Shown one piece after another: positions 17,237-27,418 of a stretch of 35,512 nucleotides of DNA. The translations under genes and the position numbers were made by a program. Every line of letters starts with the position of its first letter. The first letter of the stretch is position 1. Source of the stretch: Clostridia bacterium (lineage in GTDB: Bacteria > Bacillota > Sulfobacillia > DUSP01); NCBI GenBank assembly GCA_012842575.1, contig DUSP01000163.1, positions 1 to 35,512 of the forward strand, read 5' to 3'. The notes under the pieces were generated by a model. The model did no database searches. It saw only the letters and a program-made list of their open reading frames with translations, and was not told where the DNA came from.

Positions 17237-18265
17237 ATGATCGAGCAGGCTCCGGACACTTCCCTCCGCCCTCAAGATACCGACACGGTGATCCAGGTCA
17301 AGGATTTGAAAAAGCACTTCTCCATGAGGGGCATGCGCGGCGGTAAAGTGCTGCGAGCGGTCGACGGCGTGAGTTTCACGGTCGGTCGTGGAGAGACCTT
17401 AGGTATCGTAGGGGAAAGCGGTTGCGGGAAGACCACACTCGCGAGGACCATCATCAGGCTTTATCGCCCGACGGCAGGGGGAATCTTGTTCGAGGGTCGC
17501 GATATATCGCATTCGTCGGAGAAGGACCTCAGATGGGTACGCCAGCGGATGCAGATGATATTTCAGGATCCCTACGCTTCGCTGAACCCCCGGATGACGG
17601 TGGGTGACATCATTGACGAGCCGCTCAGCCTTTCAGCCGACCGTCTCCCCGTCAAGGAGCGGCGAGAACGCGTCAACGAACTATTGCGCATGGTCGGCCT
17701 AGACCCCGGACACCGGAACCGGTATCCACACGAGTTCAGCGGCGGGCAGCGCCAGAGAATCGGAATCGCAAGGGCTTTGGCCGTGAACCCTTCGGTGATT
17801 ATTGCCGACGAACCCGTCTCAGCGCTTGACGTTTCCATTCGCGCCCAAATCATAAATCTTCTCGAAGAGCTCCAAGAGAGTCTCGGACTAACTTACATGG
17901 TAATCGCTCATGACCTGTCCATGGTTAAGCACATCTCCGATCGGGTTGTCGTGATGTATCTCGGCAAAATCGTCGAAATTGCGAGTGCATCGGAGCTTTA
18001 CGAAAACCCTCTCCACCCTTATACCCAGGCTTTGCTCTCGGCCATTCCCATTCCCGATCCGGCCGTCGAGCGACGCCGTCAGAGGATTGTTCTCGAAGGA
18101 GACGTACCCAGCCCTACGGATCCCCCCTCCGGTTGCAGATTTAGGACGCGTTGTGTCAAGGTTCGGGAAGTATGCAAAAAAGCGGAGCCCGCCTTAGTGG
18201 AGTTTGGGACCCATTCCGTGGCGTGCCATCTCGTGGGGCCAGGACCATTGTCATCATCCGCTTAG
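17237..18265 (+). CDS. oppF: Oligopeptide/dipeptide ABC transporter ATP-binding protein OppF
   Basis: [73 protein letters not shown]-terminal CRFRTRC. Confidence 0.92.
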   Translation: MIEQAPDTSLRPQDTDTVIQVKDLKKHFSMRGMRGGKVLRAVDGVSFTVGRGETLGIVGESGCGKTTLARTIIRLYRPTAGGILFEGRDISHSSEKDLRWVRQRMQMIFQDPYASLNPRMTVGDIIDEPLSLSADRLPVKERRERVNELLRMVGLDPGHRNRYPHEFSGGQRQRIGIARALAVNPSVIIADEPVSALDVSIRAQIINLLEELQESLGLTYMVIAHDLSMVKHISDRVVVMYLGKIVEIASASELYENPLHPYTQALLSAIPIPDPAVERRRQRIVLEGDVPSPTDPPSGCRFRTRCVKVREVCKKAEPALVEFGTHSVACHLVGPGPLSSSA

Positions 18266-19447
18266 AGTCGGGAAGGGGTCCCCATCGAGGACGGAAACTA
18301 TCTCGAGCGTGGGATGCTGAGCCAACTCTATCACGTCCGCGTCATTAGGTTGTAAACCCTTAATTGCTTCTAGATCGGACGGCACGCTTTCTTGGCTTTC
18401 TTTGCTTTCCTTAGATACGATCTTCCCGGCTATCGGGTGGCCCGCCGGATCACCTATAATGCTTCCCGAGCACGCTAAACGGACTACTGGCCTCGTAGAG
18501 TCCGTTGCGTCCTGGGCGATTACGCACCCGTAACTTCCATCCGAAAGCTTCACCCAGGTCCCATTTGGATAGTGAGCGACTCTACGCATGAGAATGTCCA
18601 CGAAGTTTGCATCGAGCTCTTTACCGCTTAGATTGGAAAGTGCGGCCATAGCTTCGTGGTGCCTGAAGGCTGGCCTGTAGCTTCTGTCAGAGGTCATAGC
18701 GTCGAATACGTCGGCCACGGCACAGATGCGTCCGAAAACGTGGATTTCATCGTCCTGGAGCGACCTGGGATACCCGCTTCCGTCGAGGCGTTCGTGGTGT
18801 TGAAGTGCGACATGAGCCGCCCGGGTATTGAAGGCAAGGTTCTTGAGCGTGAGCTCAAAACCCTTCCACGTATGGAACTTAATCGCTTCGAATTCTTCAG
18901 GGAGGAGTTTCCCGGGCTTTTTCAGTATTGGGAGAGGCACGGCGACTTTCCCTATGTCGTGGAGCAGCGCGCCGACGCTGAGCGAACGGAGTTCCTTCAA
19001 GGAGAGCCCTGCCTTGCATCCGATAATCAGAGAGTAGATGCATACGTTCACGCTGTGAAAGAACGTGTACTCGTCAAGGCTTTTGAGCTGGTTCACGCTT
19101 GCGATGAGCGACTCGTTATGGATCACTTCATCGACCAAAAGGTCCGTGACGATTAGAAGTTCACGCATGTTGGGCCTTTGTCCGGAGGCTATCGCATCAG
19201 CCACCGATTTAACCGCCCTTGTCGCTCGTACTACCGATTCCACAGAAACGACGCTCTGGAGACCCTCTATTGTTTCGTCGGGGCGATCTGCGATGTACAC
19301 GGATGTATAGCCCTTCTGGAGCAGGATCTCGATGTACGCCGGGGTTAGAACGGTACCCGCCTTGAGTAGTACCGATCCCGCCGCATTCCGAATGTCGACG
19401 GCGAGACGTTTCCCAACACAATCGGTACCAGTCTTCGCTAAATACAT
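18254..19447 (-). CDS. HD-GYP domain protein (putative c-di-GMP phosphodiesterase)
   Basis: [65 protein letters not shown]. Confidence 0.9.
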   Translation of the reverse strand: MYLAKTGTDCVGKRLAVDIRNAAGSVLLKAGTVLTPAYIEILLQKGYTSVYIADRPDETIEGLQSVVSVESVVRATRAVKSVADAIASGQRPNMRELLIVTDLLVDEVIHNESLIASVNQLKSLDEYTFFHSVNVCIYSLIIGCKAGLSLKELRSLSVGALLHDIGKVAVPLPILKKPGKLLPEEFEAIKFHTWKGFELTLKNLAFNTRAAHVALQHHERLDGSGYPRSLQDDEIHVFGRICAVADVFDAMTSDRSYRPAFRHHEAMAALSNLSGKELDANFVDILMRRVAHYPNGTWVKLSDGSYGCVIAQDATDSTRPVVRLACSGSIIGDPAGHPIAGKIVSKESKESQESVPSDLEAIKGLQPNDADVIELAQHPTLEIVSVLDGDPFPTLSG

Positions 19448-19678
19448 CCGTTAGCCTCCTAATGCGTGAACCGTGGCCCGGGGAAGTGGGTATGGAAGGA
19501 AACACCACTTCTATCTGAAGCCCTAGCGTTCGACAAATGACGACAAATTCCTTCACAGGGAAGGGAAACTCAAGCGACGGGCAGACAGCGCCAAGGGCGA
19601 GTCGTCTATCCAAAGCCTGGCACCGGCTAGCAAGGGAAAATCAAACACCGGACAGACGGCGGCAACTGTCCAGATCTA

Positions 19679-20693
19679 TCAGCCGTAATAGGCTACGTTT
19701 CGGATTTGGGGTGCCCGCTCATCGAGGAGCCAACAGGATGCGGTGTGTCCGGGGTTCACCTCAAATTGCGGAGGAAAATCTTCAATACACACCTTCATAA
19801 CGTATTTACAACGCGGGTGAAATGGACAACCCGTAGGTGGTTTGAGCAGGTCAGGCGGCTGGCCGTGGATGGGCACGAGGCGTTTTTTGACTGTCGCGTC
19901 GAGGCGCGGGACGGAATTGAGTAAACCCCAAGTATATGGATGTCTAGGGTTTCCGAAAATGTCCGTAACGGTCCCGCTCTCTACAATCTTACCCGCGTAC
20001 ATTACCATCACGCGTTCGGCGAGCCCTGCTACTACACCGAGGTCGTGAGTGATCAATACCACCGAGGTATCTAGCTTCTGTTTCAATTTCTTAACGAGAT
20101 CGAGGATTTGGGCCTGGATGGTAACGTCGAGAGCGGTTGTAGGTTCGTCCAAGATGAGGAGTTCGGGGTCACATGCCAAGGCCATGGCAATCATGACCCT
20201 CTGTCGCATTCCACCGCTGAATTCATGGGGGTACTGCTTAAGTCGCCGTTCCGGATTGGGTATACCCACAAGGCGGAGCATCTCCTCAACCTTCGTCAAA
20301 GCCAAAGAACCCCTGAGGCCCTGATGGTGCTCGATTACCTCCCGTATTTGAGCGCCTACGGTGAGTACCGGGTTCAACGAAGTCATCGGGTCTTGGAAGA
20401 CCATGGCCATCTTCCTGCCTCGGTAGGTCGTCATTTCTTGCTCGGTTTTGTCAAGAAGGTTTTGACCGGCCAGCACTATACTCCCTTCAACTATACGACC
20501 CGGAGGTGGAACGAGTCTCATGATAGATAGCGCCGTGACGGACTTGCCGCAACCCGACTCGCCGACGAGGGCGATGGCTTCCCCCGGACGCAGAGAGAAA
20601 CTTACATCGTCAACCGCCTCACTACTCCCACGGAGGTGAAGAAGTACGTCTTTAACGATCTCACTTCAAGAAGATTGTCATAGGTCTCGAACA
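19679..20693 (-). pseudogene. oppD: OppD ATP-binding protein with apparent 1-nt frameshift near 20617
   Basis: Upstream minus frame VFETYDNLLEVRSLKTYFFTSVGVVR then shift into [40 protein letters not shown]; without the shift the Walker A is missing from the track ORF (20521). Confidence 0.8.
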
Positions 20694-20868
20694 CTCTGGT
20701 GTTCCCCCTATCTATGAAGCCCTACCGGAGGCTAGCCACACCGGCTCGGACCGGTGCGGGCCGGGTTCCCCCCTATCTATGAAGCCCTACCCGGAGCATT
20801 GGGCGCATTGCTTTCGGGACCGGGCACGGCGATGTCGCCCCTTGTCTCTTTATCCGTTCTTCATCACT

Positions 20869-21801
20869 TCATCTATGAAGCCATGGGTCTAGCGCGTCAC
20901 GGAGGCCGTCTCCGAGGAAGTTGAAAGCCATCATCGTTATGCTTATGGCTGCCGCCGGAAAGAGGAGCGCCCAAGGCGCCACCCTGATGGCGGGGTAACC
21001 GTCGGAAGCCAATGCGCCCCAACTGGCCATCGGGGCCGCGACGCCGAGACCGATGAAGCTCAAGAACGCCTCGGTGAATATGGCCTGTGGTATCATCAAG
21101 GTCATGGTGACGATTATGGGTCCCATGGCGTTAGGTATCAAATGGCGGAAGATAATGGACCACGTACTCGCTCCCACGGTTTTCGCCGCCAATACGTACT
21201 CTCGCTCTTTGAGGCTCAGCACCTCGCCCCTCACGATACGGGCCATGTCTAGCCAGTAAACGATGCCGATGGCGATGAGGACATTCTGAAGGCCCGCTCC
21301 GAGTACTACCATGAGGAGGATCACGTAGAGCTGAAACGGAAGGCCGTAGAGGATTTCGACTATCCTCATCATGATTTCATCCACATGGCCTCCGAAATAA
21401 CCCGAAATAGCCCCGTACGGCACCCCGATACCGAGTGCGATAAGGCTAGCCAGTACCCCTACCGTCATGGATATTCTGGCGCCCCATAAAACCCTGGTAA
21501 AGAGATCGCGGCCCAAGTTGTCCGTGCCGAACCAGTGGGCGGCGGAAGGGGGCTTGTTGTTCATGACCAGATCCTGCTGATCATACGTGTACGGTGAATG
21601 CGCCGGCCCGATGATGGCGGCCACGCATATTATCAGGATGACGACGAGGCTGGCGATGGCTACACGGTTTCTCTTCAGTCGTTCCCACGCGTCTTTCCAG
21701 TAAGTCGTCGGCGGCCTTACGATTTCGCCCGCTTGATCGATGGTCACTTCGGTCGGTTCGAACATTGGATCTACCGGAGCAGGAGCTACCGGAGTGCTCA
21801 T
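20869..21801 (-). CDS. oppC: Oligopeptide ABC transporter permease OppC
   Basis: HWFGTDNLGRDLFTRVLWGARISMTVG...EYVLAAKTVGASTWSIIFRHLIPN. Confidence 0.92.
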   Translation of the reverse strand: MSTPVAPAPVDPMFEPTEVTIDQAGEIVRPPTTYWKDAWERLKRNRVAIASLVVILIICVAAIIGPAHSPYTYDQQDLVMNNKPPSAAHWFGTDNLGRDLFTRVLWGARISMTVGVLASLIALGIGVPYGAISGYFGGHVDEIMMRIVEILYGLPFQLYVILLMVVLGAGLQNVLIAIGIVYWLDMARIVRGEVLSLKEREYVLAAKTVGASTWSIIFRHLIPNAMGPIIVTMTLMIPQAIFTEAFLSFIGLGVAAPMASWGALASDGYPAIRVAPWALLFPAAAISITMMAFNFLGDGLRDALDPWLHR

Positions 21802-22733
21802 TCTCCTGCACCTCCTTTGGCCACCTTAACACGGGGATCGAGGAAGCCATAAAGTATGTCGACGACGAAGTTGGCGCTCACCAAGAGGATGCTATAGAAT
21901 ACCGTGAGCCCCATGATCATGGTGTAGTCTCGGTTGGAAATGCTTTGTACGAAATCTCGTCCGATTCCCGGGATGGCGAATATGGATTCGATCACGAAAC
22001 TGCCAGTGAGAATCCCCGCTGTAAGCGGCCCAAGGTATGTGACCACCGGCATGAGGGCGTTCCGCAGAGCATGCCTGAAGATGACGACTCTCCCCGGAAG
22101 CCCTTTGGCCCTTGCCACCCGAATGTAATCCTGGGCTAAAGCCTCGAGCATTGTCGTTCTCACCATACGCGCTATGAAAGCCGTCGGAAGGGCCGATAAA
22201 GAAATAACGGGCATAATGGCTTGATCCCAACGCCCCCACATGGCCGACGGCAAAACGTGAAGAGTATACGCGAAGATGAAGATGAGGAGCGTCGCCATGA
22301 TGAAACTAGGTATGGAATAACCGATGACCGCTGCGAACATAGCTAGATAGTCTGGAAGCTTGTTACGGTGAAGCGCCGCAACGACTCCTGCGAGCACTCC
22401 CACGATCACCGAGAACCCTATGCTCAGTGCCCCTAAAGTGGCAGAGACGGGAAAGCCGTCTTTGATGATGTCGTTGACCGTCCGGTCGCGATACCTGAAA
22501 GAAGGACCAAAGTCCCATGTAACGATCCCCTTAAGATAGTGAATGTACTGGCGTTCGATAGGCCAATCCAGGTGGTATTTGGCGTTCAGATTCTGAAGAA
22601 TGGCTTGCGGCACATTCTTCTCCTTGCTGAAAGGTCCTCCTGGGACGGCGTGCATGAGGAAGAAAGTAAGGGTGGCGATGACCCAAAGAGTGAGGATGAC
22701 GGACACGAGCCGTCGTAACACATACCTACCCAA
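21798..22733 (-). CDS. oppB: Oligopeptide ABC transporter permease OppB
   Basis: MGRYVLRRLVSVILTLWVIATLTFFLMHAVPGGPF...RVARAKGLPGRVVIFRHALRNALMPVVTYLG. Confidence 0.92.
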   Translation of the reverse strand: MGRYVLRRLVSVILTLWVIATLTFFLMHAVPGGPFSKEKNVPQAILQNLNAKYHLDWPIERQYIHYLKGIVTWDFGPSFRYRDRTVNDIIKDGFPVSATLGALSIGFSVIVGVLAGVVAALHRNKLPDYLAMFAAVIGYSIPSFIMATLLIFIFAYTLHVLPSAMWGRWDQAIMPVISLSALPTAFIARMVRTTMLEALAQDYIRVARAKGLPGRVVIFRHALRNALMPVVTYLGPLTAGILTGSFVIESIFAIPGIGRDFVQSISNRDYTMIMGLTVFYSILLVSANFVVDILYGFLDPRVKVAKGGAGE

Positions 22734-22833
22734 TAAAGAGGCCCCTCCTTTCGACCGCTGTCAAATAAAATCTCCCCGTTCTAGGGGCCAAGTGGCGATG
22801 GCAGAGCCCCAGGGGATGGGGATGGGCCAAGAA

Positions 22834-22870
22834 GAATCCGGGGCCACCGGCCGCCCGGTGCCCCGGATTC
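22834..22870 (-). terminator. Strong hairpin directly downstream of oppA
   Basis: GAATCCGGGGCCACCGG-CCGC-CCGGTGCCCCGGATTC; 16 bp with one bulge. Confidence 0.55.
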
Positions 22871-22877
22871 CAGGATT

Positions 22878-24608
22878 TCAGTGCTTTTCGATCCACGCAT
22901 ATTTAAAGCCCCAGTTTTGTTGTATGTCGTGCATTACATCCTTCACGTAGTCGCGTTGCTGCCAGATTTGCACGTAGAAGTAAACCGGAGCTATGGGCAT
23001 CTCTTCCATAAATATCTTTTCGGCGTCGTGCAATGCCTGCATTCGGACGGCCTGGTCATTGGTGGTCTTGGCCTTGTTGATCAGCTCGTCAAACTGCTTG
23101 TTCTTCCACTTCGGGTTATTCTGCTGACTGTTCGACAGGAACATGTCAAGGAAGGTCATGGGGTCTATGTAGTCGCCGATCCAGCCATCGCGGGCGATGT
23201 CGTAGTCGCCTTGGACCCGTGTCTTGAGGAATACCTGCCACTCCTGTCCGCCGAGCTCCACCTCTATTCCGAGGTTCTGCTTCCACATTTGCTGGATGGC
23301 CTGCATGATATCCTTGTGGGCGCCCTCGGTGTTGTAAAGGAGGGTGAGCTTGGGGAAGTTCTTTCCATCAGGGTAGCCCGCTTCGGCCAGCAACTTCTTG
23401 GCGGTTTCTATATCCGCGTCTTTGAAGAGATCGCCTGCTTCTTCCCTGAAGTCCTTGCCGGTAGCCGGGTTATAAATCCCTGGCGGAACAAAAGCCGTGG
23501 CGGGGAGCTGGCCGCCCTTGAGTACGTTTTCGACGAGGGATTTACGGTCGATGGCCAAAGAAAGTGCCCGCCGAACGCGCGGATCATCCAAGGGTTTACG
23601 CGTGCAATTGAAGTCGATGTAGTAAGTGGCGAGGAACGGCATCCGTTTGGCTTCGCCGCTTTCGAGCAGTCTCGGGGTGTCTGGTAGCGGCACCAAGCCG
23701 GAGTCGGACATATCGAATTCCCCGTTTTCATAAGCCGTGAGCGAAGTGGCGGGGTCACTGATCTGGACGATCTTGATTTTTTCGAGCTTCACCTTGTCTT
23801 TGTCCCAGTACGTATCGTTCTTGACTAAGGTGAGGTCACTCTTGTGGTTCCATTCCGTAAGTTTAAAGGGACCGTTGGTCACGATTGTACTCGGGTCTGC
23901 GGCCCAAGTGTCGGGGTTAGCCTCTACCGCCCTCCTGTTGACCGGCATGAAGGTGAAGAAGGCCATCAAGTCGAGAAAGTACGGAGCGGGAGCGATGAGC
24001 CTGACCTTGAGGGTTTTCGGGTCAGTGGCCTTTACGGCTACTTGGTCAAGCAGACCCTCTAACTCCTTCACCGCAGCCTCGTATTTCTCAGGTTCCTTTT
24101 CTTTGTCGGGTAACGCAAAGGTATTGGCCGCTTCTGCTCCTTCGATCATCCAAAGGAGATATGCGTAATCCGATGCGGTGCGCGGGTCAAGAACGCGCTT
24201 CCAAGCGAACTCAAAGTCTTCGGCGGTTACCGGATCTCCGTTGGTCCAAGTCACTCCGTCGCGTAGGTAAAAGGTGTATTCTTTGCCGTCTTCAGAGACC
24301 TCCCAGCGTTCGGCGATGGCCGGCTCGACGCCGCCTTCACCCAGTTTCCGCTGCATGAGGCCTTCGAATATCTGATAGATCACGGTGGAACTCGAGCTGT
24401 CCGTGCAAAGCGCGGGATCAAGAGTGGGTGGTTCGGATCCTAAGTTAAAGACGAGCTCTTGTTTTTCGGCGTACGGGCTTTCAGGAGCCGCTTCTTCTTT
24501 TGTGGTCTCTTCTTTGGGTTTTTCTTTTGCGCCGCCACATCCCACCACGGCAACGCTTGCTGCTACTACCACGATGAGCAAGAGCGACATAAGCCGTCTC
24601 TTGAACAT
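22878..24608 (-). CDS. oppA: Oligopeptide-binding lipoprotein OppA
   Basis: Lipobox VVGCGG; ELVFNLGSEPPTLDPALCTDSSSSTVIYQIFEGLMQ... Confidence 0.93.
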   Translation of the reverse strand: MFKRRLMSLLLIVVVAASVAVVGCGGAKEKPKEETTKEEAAPESPYAEKQELVFNLGSEPPTLDPALCTDSSSSTVIYQIFEGLMQRKLGEGGVEPAIAERWEVSEDGKEYTFYLRDGVTWTNGDPVTAEDFEFAWKRVLDPRTASDYAYLLWMIEGAEAANTFALPDKEKEPEKYEAAVKELEGLLDQVAVKATDPKTLKVRLIAPAPYFLDLMAFFTFMPVNRRAVEANPDTWAADPSTIVTNGPFKLTEWNHKSDLTLVKNDTYWDKDKVKLEKIKIVQISDPATSLTAYENGEFDMSDSGLVPLPDTPRLLESGEAKRMPFLATYYIDFNCTRKPLDDPRVRRALSLAIDRKSLVENVLKGGQLPATAFVPPGIYNPATGKDFREEAGDLFKDADIETAKKLLAEAGYPDGKNFPKLTLLYNTEGAHKDIMQAIQQMWKQNLGIEVELGGQEWQVFLKTRVQGDYDIARDGWIGDYIDPMTFLDMFLSNSQQNNPKWKNKQFDELINKAKTTNDQAVRMQALHDAEKIFMEEMPIAPVYFYVQIWQQRDYVKDVMHDIQQNWGFKYAWIEKH

Positions 24609-25045
24609 TCTCTATACCCCCCGTGTTTTCTTTGTTTACCTTTGGGCCTTTGGCTTATAGGTATCCGGCCGAGCCGCTAACCTACCGAATGAGGTTCTTC
24701 TGTTCGCTGCCCTCCAACTCAAGACCGAAACCCCACGAACACCATGCACACGCAGGTTTTCCTGGGCACGAAGGTGTCCTCCGGAGGATGTATATCACCC
24801 CCCCAAAAACAAAAACCGTACGATCCAATGCGCCGGTCCCGTTCTGCCGAGGTACCACCAATGAATGTCGACTACCGTGATTCCCGTTGTGACAGTTAAA
24901 AAGTCAATTCGATGCCACGACGGAAATTCCCTTTTTGCTGTGATGTTTCTTCCGCGCCAAACAATGGAGATTTTACCTGTCCCTTACGGTGAACATGGTT
25001 TCACGCGCGGTTCCCTGACCGAATACAGTGATCTGGGCGCTAGCA

Positions 25046-25187
25046 GAGGCAGAAGTGCACGGGCAAGAGGCAGGGGCAAGGGGTAGGTAAGAGGCGCCGG
25101 CGAAAGATTCGGGCGAGGGGCGCAGGCAGAGGGTCGGACAAGAGGCGCAGGCAACCGGTCGGGCAAGAGACACGGCAAACGAGAACC
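25046..25187. repeat. Degenerate minisatellite, 21-26-bp units, about 6 copies
   Basis: Units starting GAGGC at 25046, 25067, 25091, 25117, 25142, 25167, e.g. GAGGCGCAGGCAACCGGTCGGGCAA. Confidence 0.8.
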
Positions 25188-25230
25188 AAAGAACAAGAAG
25201 AGGCGGTCGAGAAAGGACGGTGAACCGCAA

Positions 25231-26154
25231 ATGGACGGTAACTTCCGGAACGATGAGCGTGAATTCAAACAATGGGGTGTAATATCTCATCCGATTCCGG
25301 GTCGTTCGGGGAAGCCTCGGAGTAAAGGCATCACCATGGTGATGGACAAAGGGTTGGGTTTGGGCGAGACCAGGGATATCCTCGAGGTGGCCCACCCTTA
25401 TGTCGATCTCTGGAAAATGGGGTTCGGCACGTCCATGCTTTACCCACACCGTTTCTTAAGGGAAAAGATTGCCGTCGTTTCGTCATACGATGTCTACATT
25501 TACTTTGGTGGAACGCTGCTCGAGATAGCCTACTACCAGAGGAAGCTCGTGGATTTCCTGACGATGGCGAAAGACCTTGGCATCTGCGTGGTTGAGGTTT
25601 CGGACGGCACTTTGGATATATCGGAAGATGAACGCGGGCGTATCATCGACACCGCGATATCCAAAGGTTTTTTTGTTCTGACGGAGGCCGGGAAGAAGAA
25701 CCCCATTCGGCCTATCACCGCTGGCGAAGTGCTGGCGAGGACAAAGGCGGACTTGGGACGCGGTGCTTGGAAGGTCATCTTGGAAGGGAGGGATTCGGGT
25801 AGAGGAATAGGGATATATGACGTTGAGGGGAACCTTAAAGAGGCGCTTCTCGAAGAGGTCATCGTCGGCCTGACAAAAGAAGGCCTGATGTGGGACCTGA
25901 TTTTTGAGGCCCCCCAACCTCATCAGCAAAGAGAACTGTTGCTCAGACTCGGCCTTAATGTGAACTTGGGGAACGTCAACCCGCGTGACGTAATAACCTT
26001 AGAAGCCATGAGGGTCGGACTGAGGAGTGACACCTTTCGACTGGTCTTAAACACCCGGGATGAGAGGCAGCCTGCTTTAAGCACGAGCATGGAGAGATCC
26101 GGGGAAGGCGGGAAAAGGGAGAGGAAAGAGGGGTCTGTATGCGTCGTCCGTTAG
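25231..26154 (+). CDS. comA: Phosphosulfolactate synthase-like (ComA family)
   Basis: KPRSKGITMVMDKGLGLGETRDILEVAHPYVDLWKMGFGTSMLYP...YYQRKLVDFLTMAKDLGICVVEVSDGTLDI...FEAPQPHQQRELLLRLGLNVNLGNVNPRDVITLEAMRVGLRSDT. Confidence 0.9.
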   Translation: MDGNFRNDEREFKQWGVISHPIPGRSGKPRSKGITMVMDKGLGLGETRDILEVAHPYVDLWKMGFGTSMLYPHRFLREKIAVVSSYDVYIYFGGTLLEIAYYQRKLVDFLTMAKDLGICVVEVSDGTLDISEDERGRIIDTAISKGFFVLTEAGKKNPIRPITAGEVLARTKADLGRGAWKVILEGRDSGRGIGIYDVEGNLKEALLEEVIVGLTKEGLMWDLIFEAPQPHQQRELLLRLGLNVNLGNVNPRDVITLEAMRVGLRSDTFRLVLNTRDERQPALSTSMERSGEGGKRERKEGSVCVVR

Positions 26155-26243
26155 TATTGTCCATGGACTGGCTCGCCGTGATGATTGCAGGTTTCAGCGT
26201 TTTGGCCGTTGGGTTCGGGCTGCTAAAAAAGGTGCCCTGGTAG
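26139..26243 (+). CDS. Tiny membrane protein (34 aa; 26 aa if ATG 26163 is used)
   Basis: MRRPLVLSMDWLAVMIAGFSVLAVGFGLLKKVPW*; overlaps the comA stop and sits immediately before the YeiH-family gene. Confidence 0.55.
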   Translation: MRRPLVLSMDWLAVMIAGFSVLAVGFGLLKKVPW

Positions 26244-26273
26244 AGTGGGGCCGCGGTCAGGGAGGATCATGAG

Positions 26274-27323
26274 GTGCAAGTCGGAGAAAGAGCGATACAA
26301 GCCAAATGGTACGCTGTTCCGGAAGTGCTGAGAAGAGGGATCCAGTATATTCCGGGGCTGTTCCTGCTGCTCATAGTGGGCTACACGGGAAAGGTAATAG
26401 CCTCCTACGTTCCGCATACAGAGTACGTGATATTCGCCATTGCCGTGGGAATGCTCATTTCCAACACGCTGACGATACCGTCGGTTTTCTGGCCGGGCAT
26501 TCGGACATACGAGCTGTGGCTCAAATCGGGGATCGTGTTAATGGGAGTCCGTTTTATGATCTCCCAAGTCGTGGAGGTCGGTTCCGTCGGCCTGGTGTTG
26601 GTGGCAGCCGAGATCCTGGTGGCGTTCCTGACAGCCTCCTGGCTAGGAAGGTATTTTCAATTGAAGGAGCGCCTCTCGACCCTCATTGGGGTGGGGGTGG
26701 CCATATGTGGCGTGTCTGCCATAATAGGCACAATGGGGGCCATCGAGGCCGACGATGATGATGCCAGCTACGCCATAGCAACCGTGCTGATCTTTGGGGC
26801 CGTCATGGTCTTTTTGTTTCCGCTGCTCGGAAGGCTCATGGCCATGAGCGACCGGGCTTTCGGTCTGTGGGCGGGGCTCTGCGTGGATAACACTGCAGAA
26901 ACCATCGCGACGGGTTTTGCTTTTTCGGAAGGCGCAGGCCGTATCGCCACGATAGTGAAGCTCTCGCGAAACGCCCTGATGGGGCTTGTAATTCTGCTGC
27001 TTGCCATATGGTACGCTAGACGCGAAATGGCCCAGCACGTCGGAAGCAAAGGGCGTTTTCTTTGGGATCGTTTTCCCAAGTTCGTCCTGGGTTTTCTGTG
27101 CTTAAGTATCCTTGGGAGTGTTGGGGCGTTCTCGGAGGCCCAGGTATCCGCCCTCGCGAATTTGAGTAAGTGGGCTTTCCTTCTCACCTTTGCCGGAGTG
27201 GGCCTTTCCCTCCAGATATCGAAGATGAAGGCGGGACTCAAGCCGTTCCTAGTCGGGTTGAGCGTGGAAACCTGCGTTGCGGTCGTAAGCCTTTTCATGA
27301 TACGGCTGGTATGCCCGTGGTGA
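26274..27323 (+). CDS. YeiH/UPF0324-family putative sulfate (or related anion) exporter
   Basis: Multi-TM; FVIFAIAVGMLISNT-like region, SGIVLMGVRFM, GVAICGVSAIIGTMGAIEADDDDASYAIATVLIFG. Confidence 0.88.
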   Translation: MQVGERAIQAKWYAVPEVLRRGIQYIPGLFLLLIVGYTGKVIASYVPHTEYVIFAIAVGMLISNTLTIPSVFWPGIRTYELWLKSGIVLMGVRFMISQVVEVGSVGLVLVAAEILVAFLTASWLGRYFQLKERLSTLIGVGVAICGVSAIIGTMGAIEADDDDASYAIATVLIFGAVMVFLFPLLGRLMAMSDRAFGLWAGLCVDNTAETIATGFAFSEGAGRIATIVKLSRNALMGLVILLLAIWYARREMAQHVGSKGRFLWDRFPKFVLGFLCLSILGSVGAFSEAQVSALANLSKWAFLLTFAGVGLSLQISKMKAGLKPFLVGLSVETCVAVVSLFMIRLVCPW

Positions 27324-27344
27324 CGAAATAGCGACCGAAGTAAT

Positions 27345-27362
27345 GGGGGGCTTCGGCCCCCC
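27345..27362. terminator. GGGGGGC-TTCG-GCCCCCC hairpin between convergent genes
   Basis: 7-bp perfect stem with UUCG tetraloop. Confidence 0.55.
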
Positions 27363-27418
27363 AAATCATAAATCATTATGCAAAACTAGGTCACTATCGG
27401 AGGCCGTGGGGCGTGGCC

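Noticed and set aside
24973-25449. Minus-strand 158-aa and 94-aa ORFs with Leu/Pro-rich repeats
   Set aside because: Open frames created by the purine-rich minisatellite and antisense to comA.
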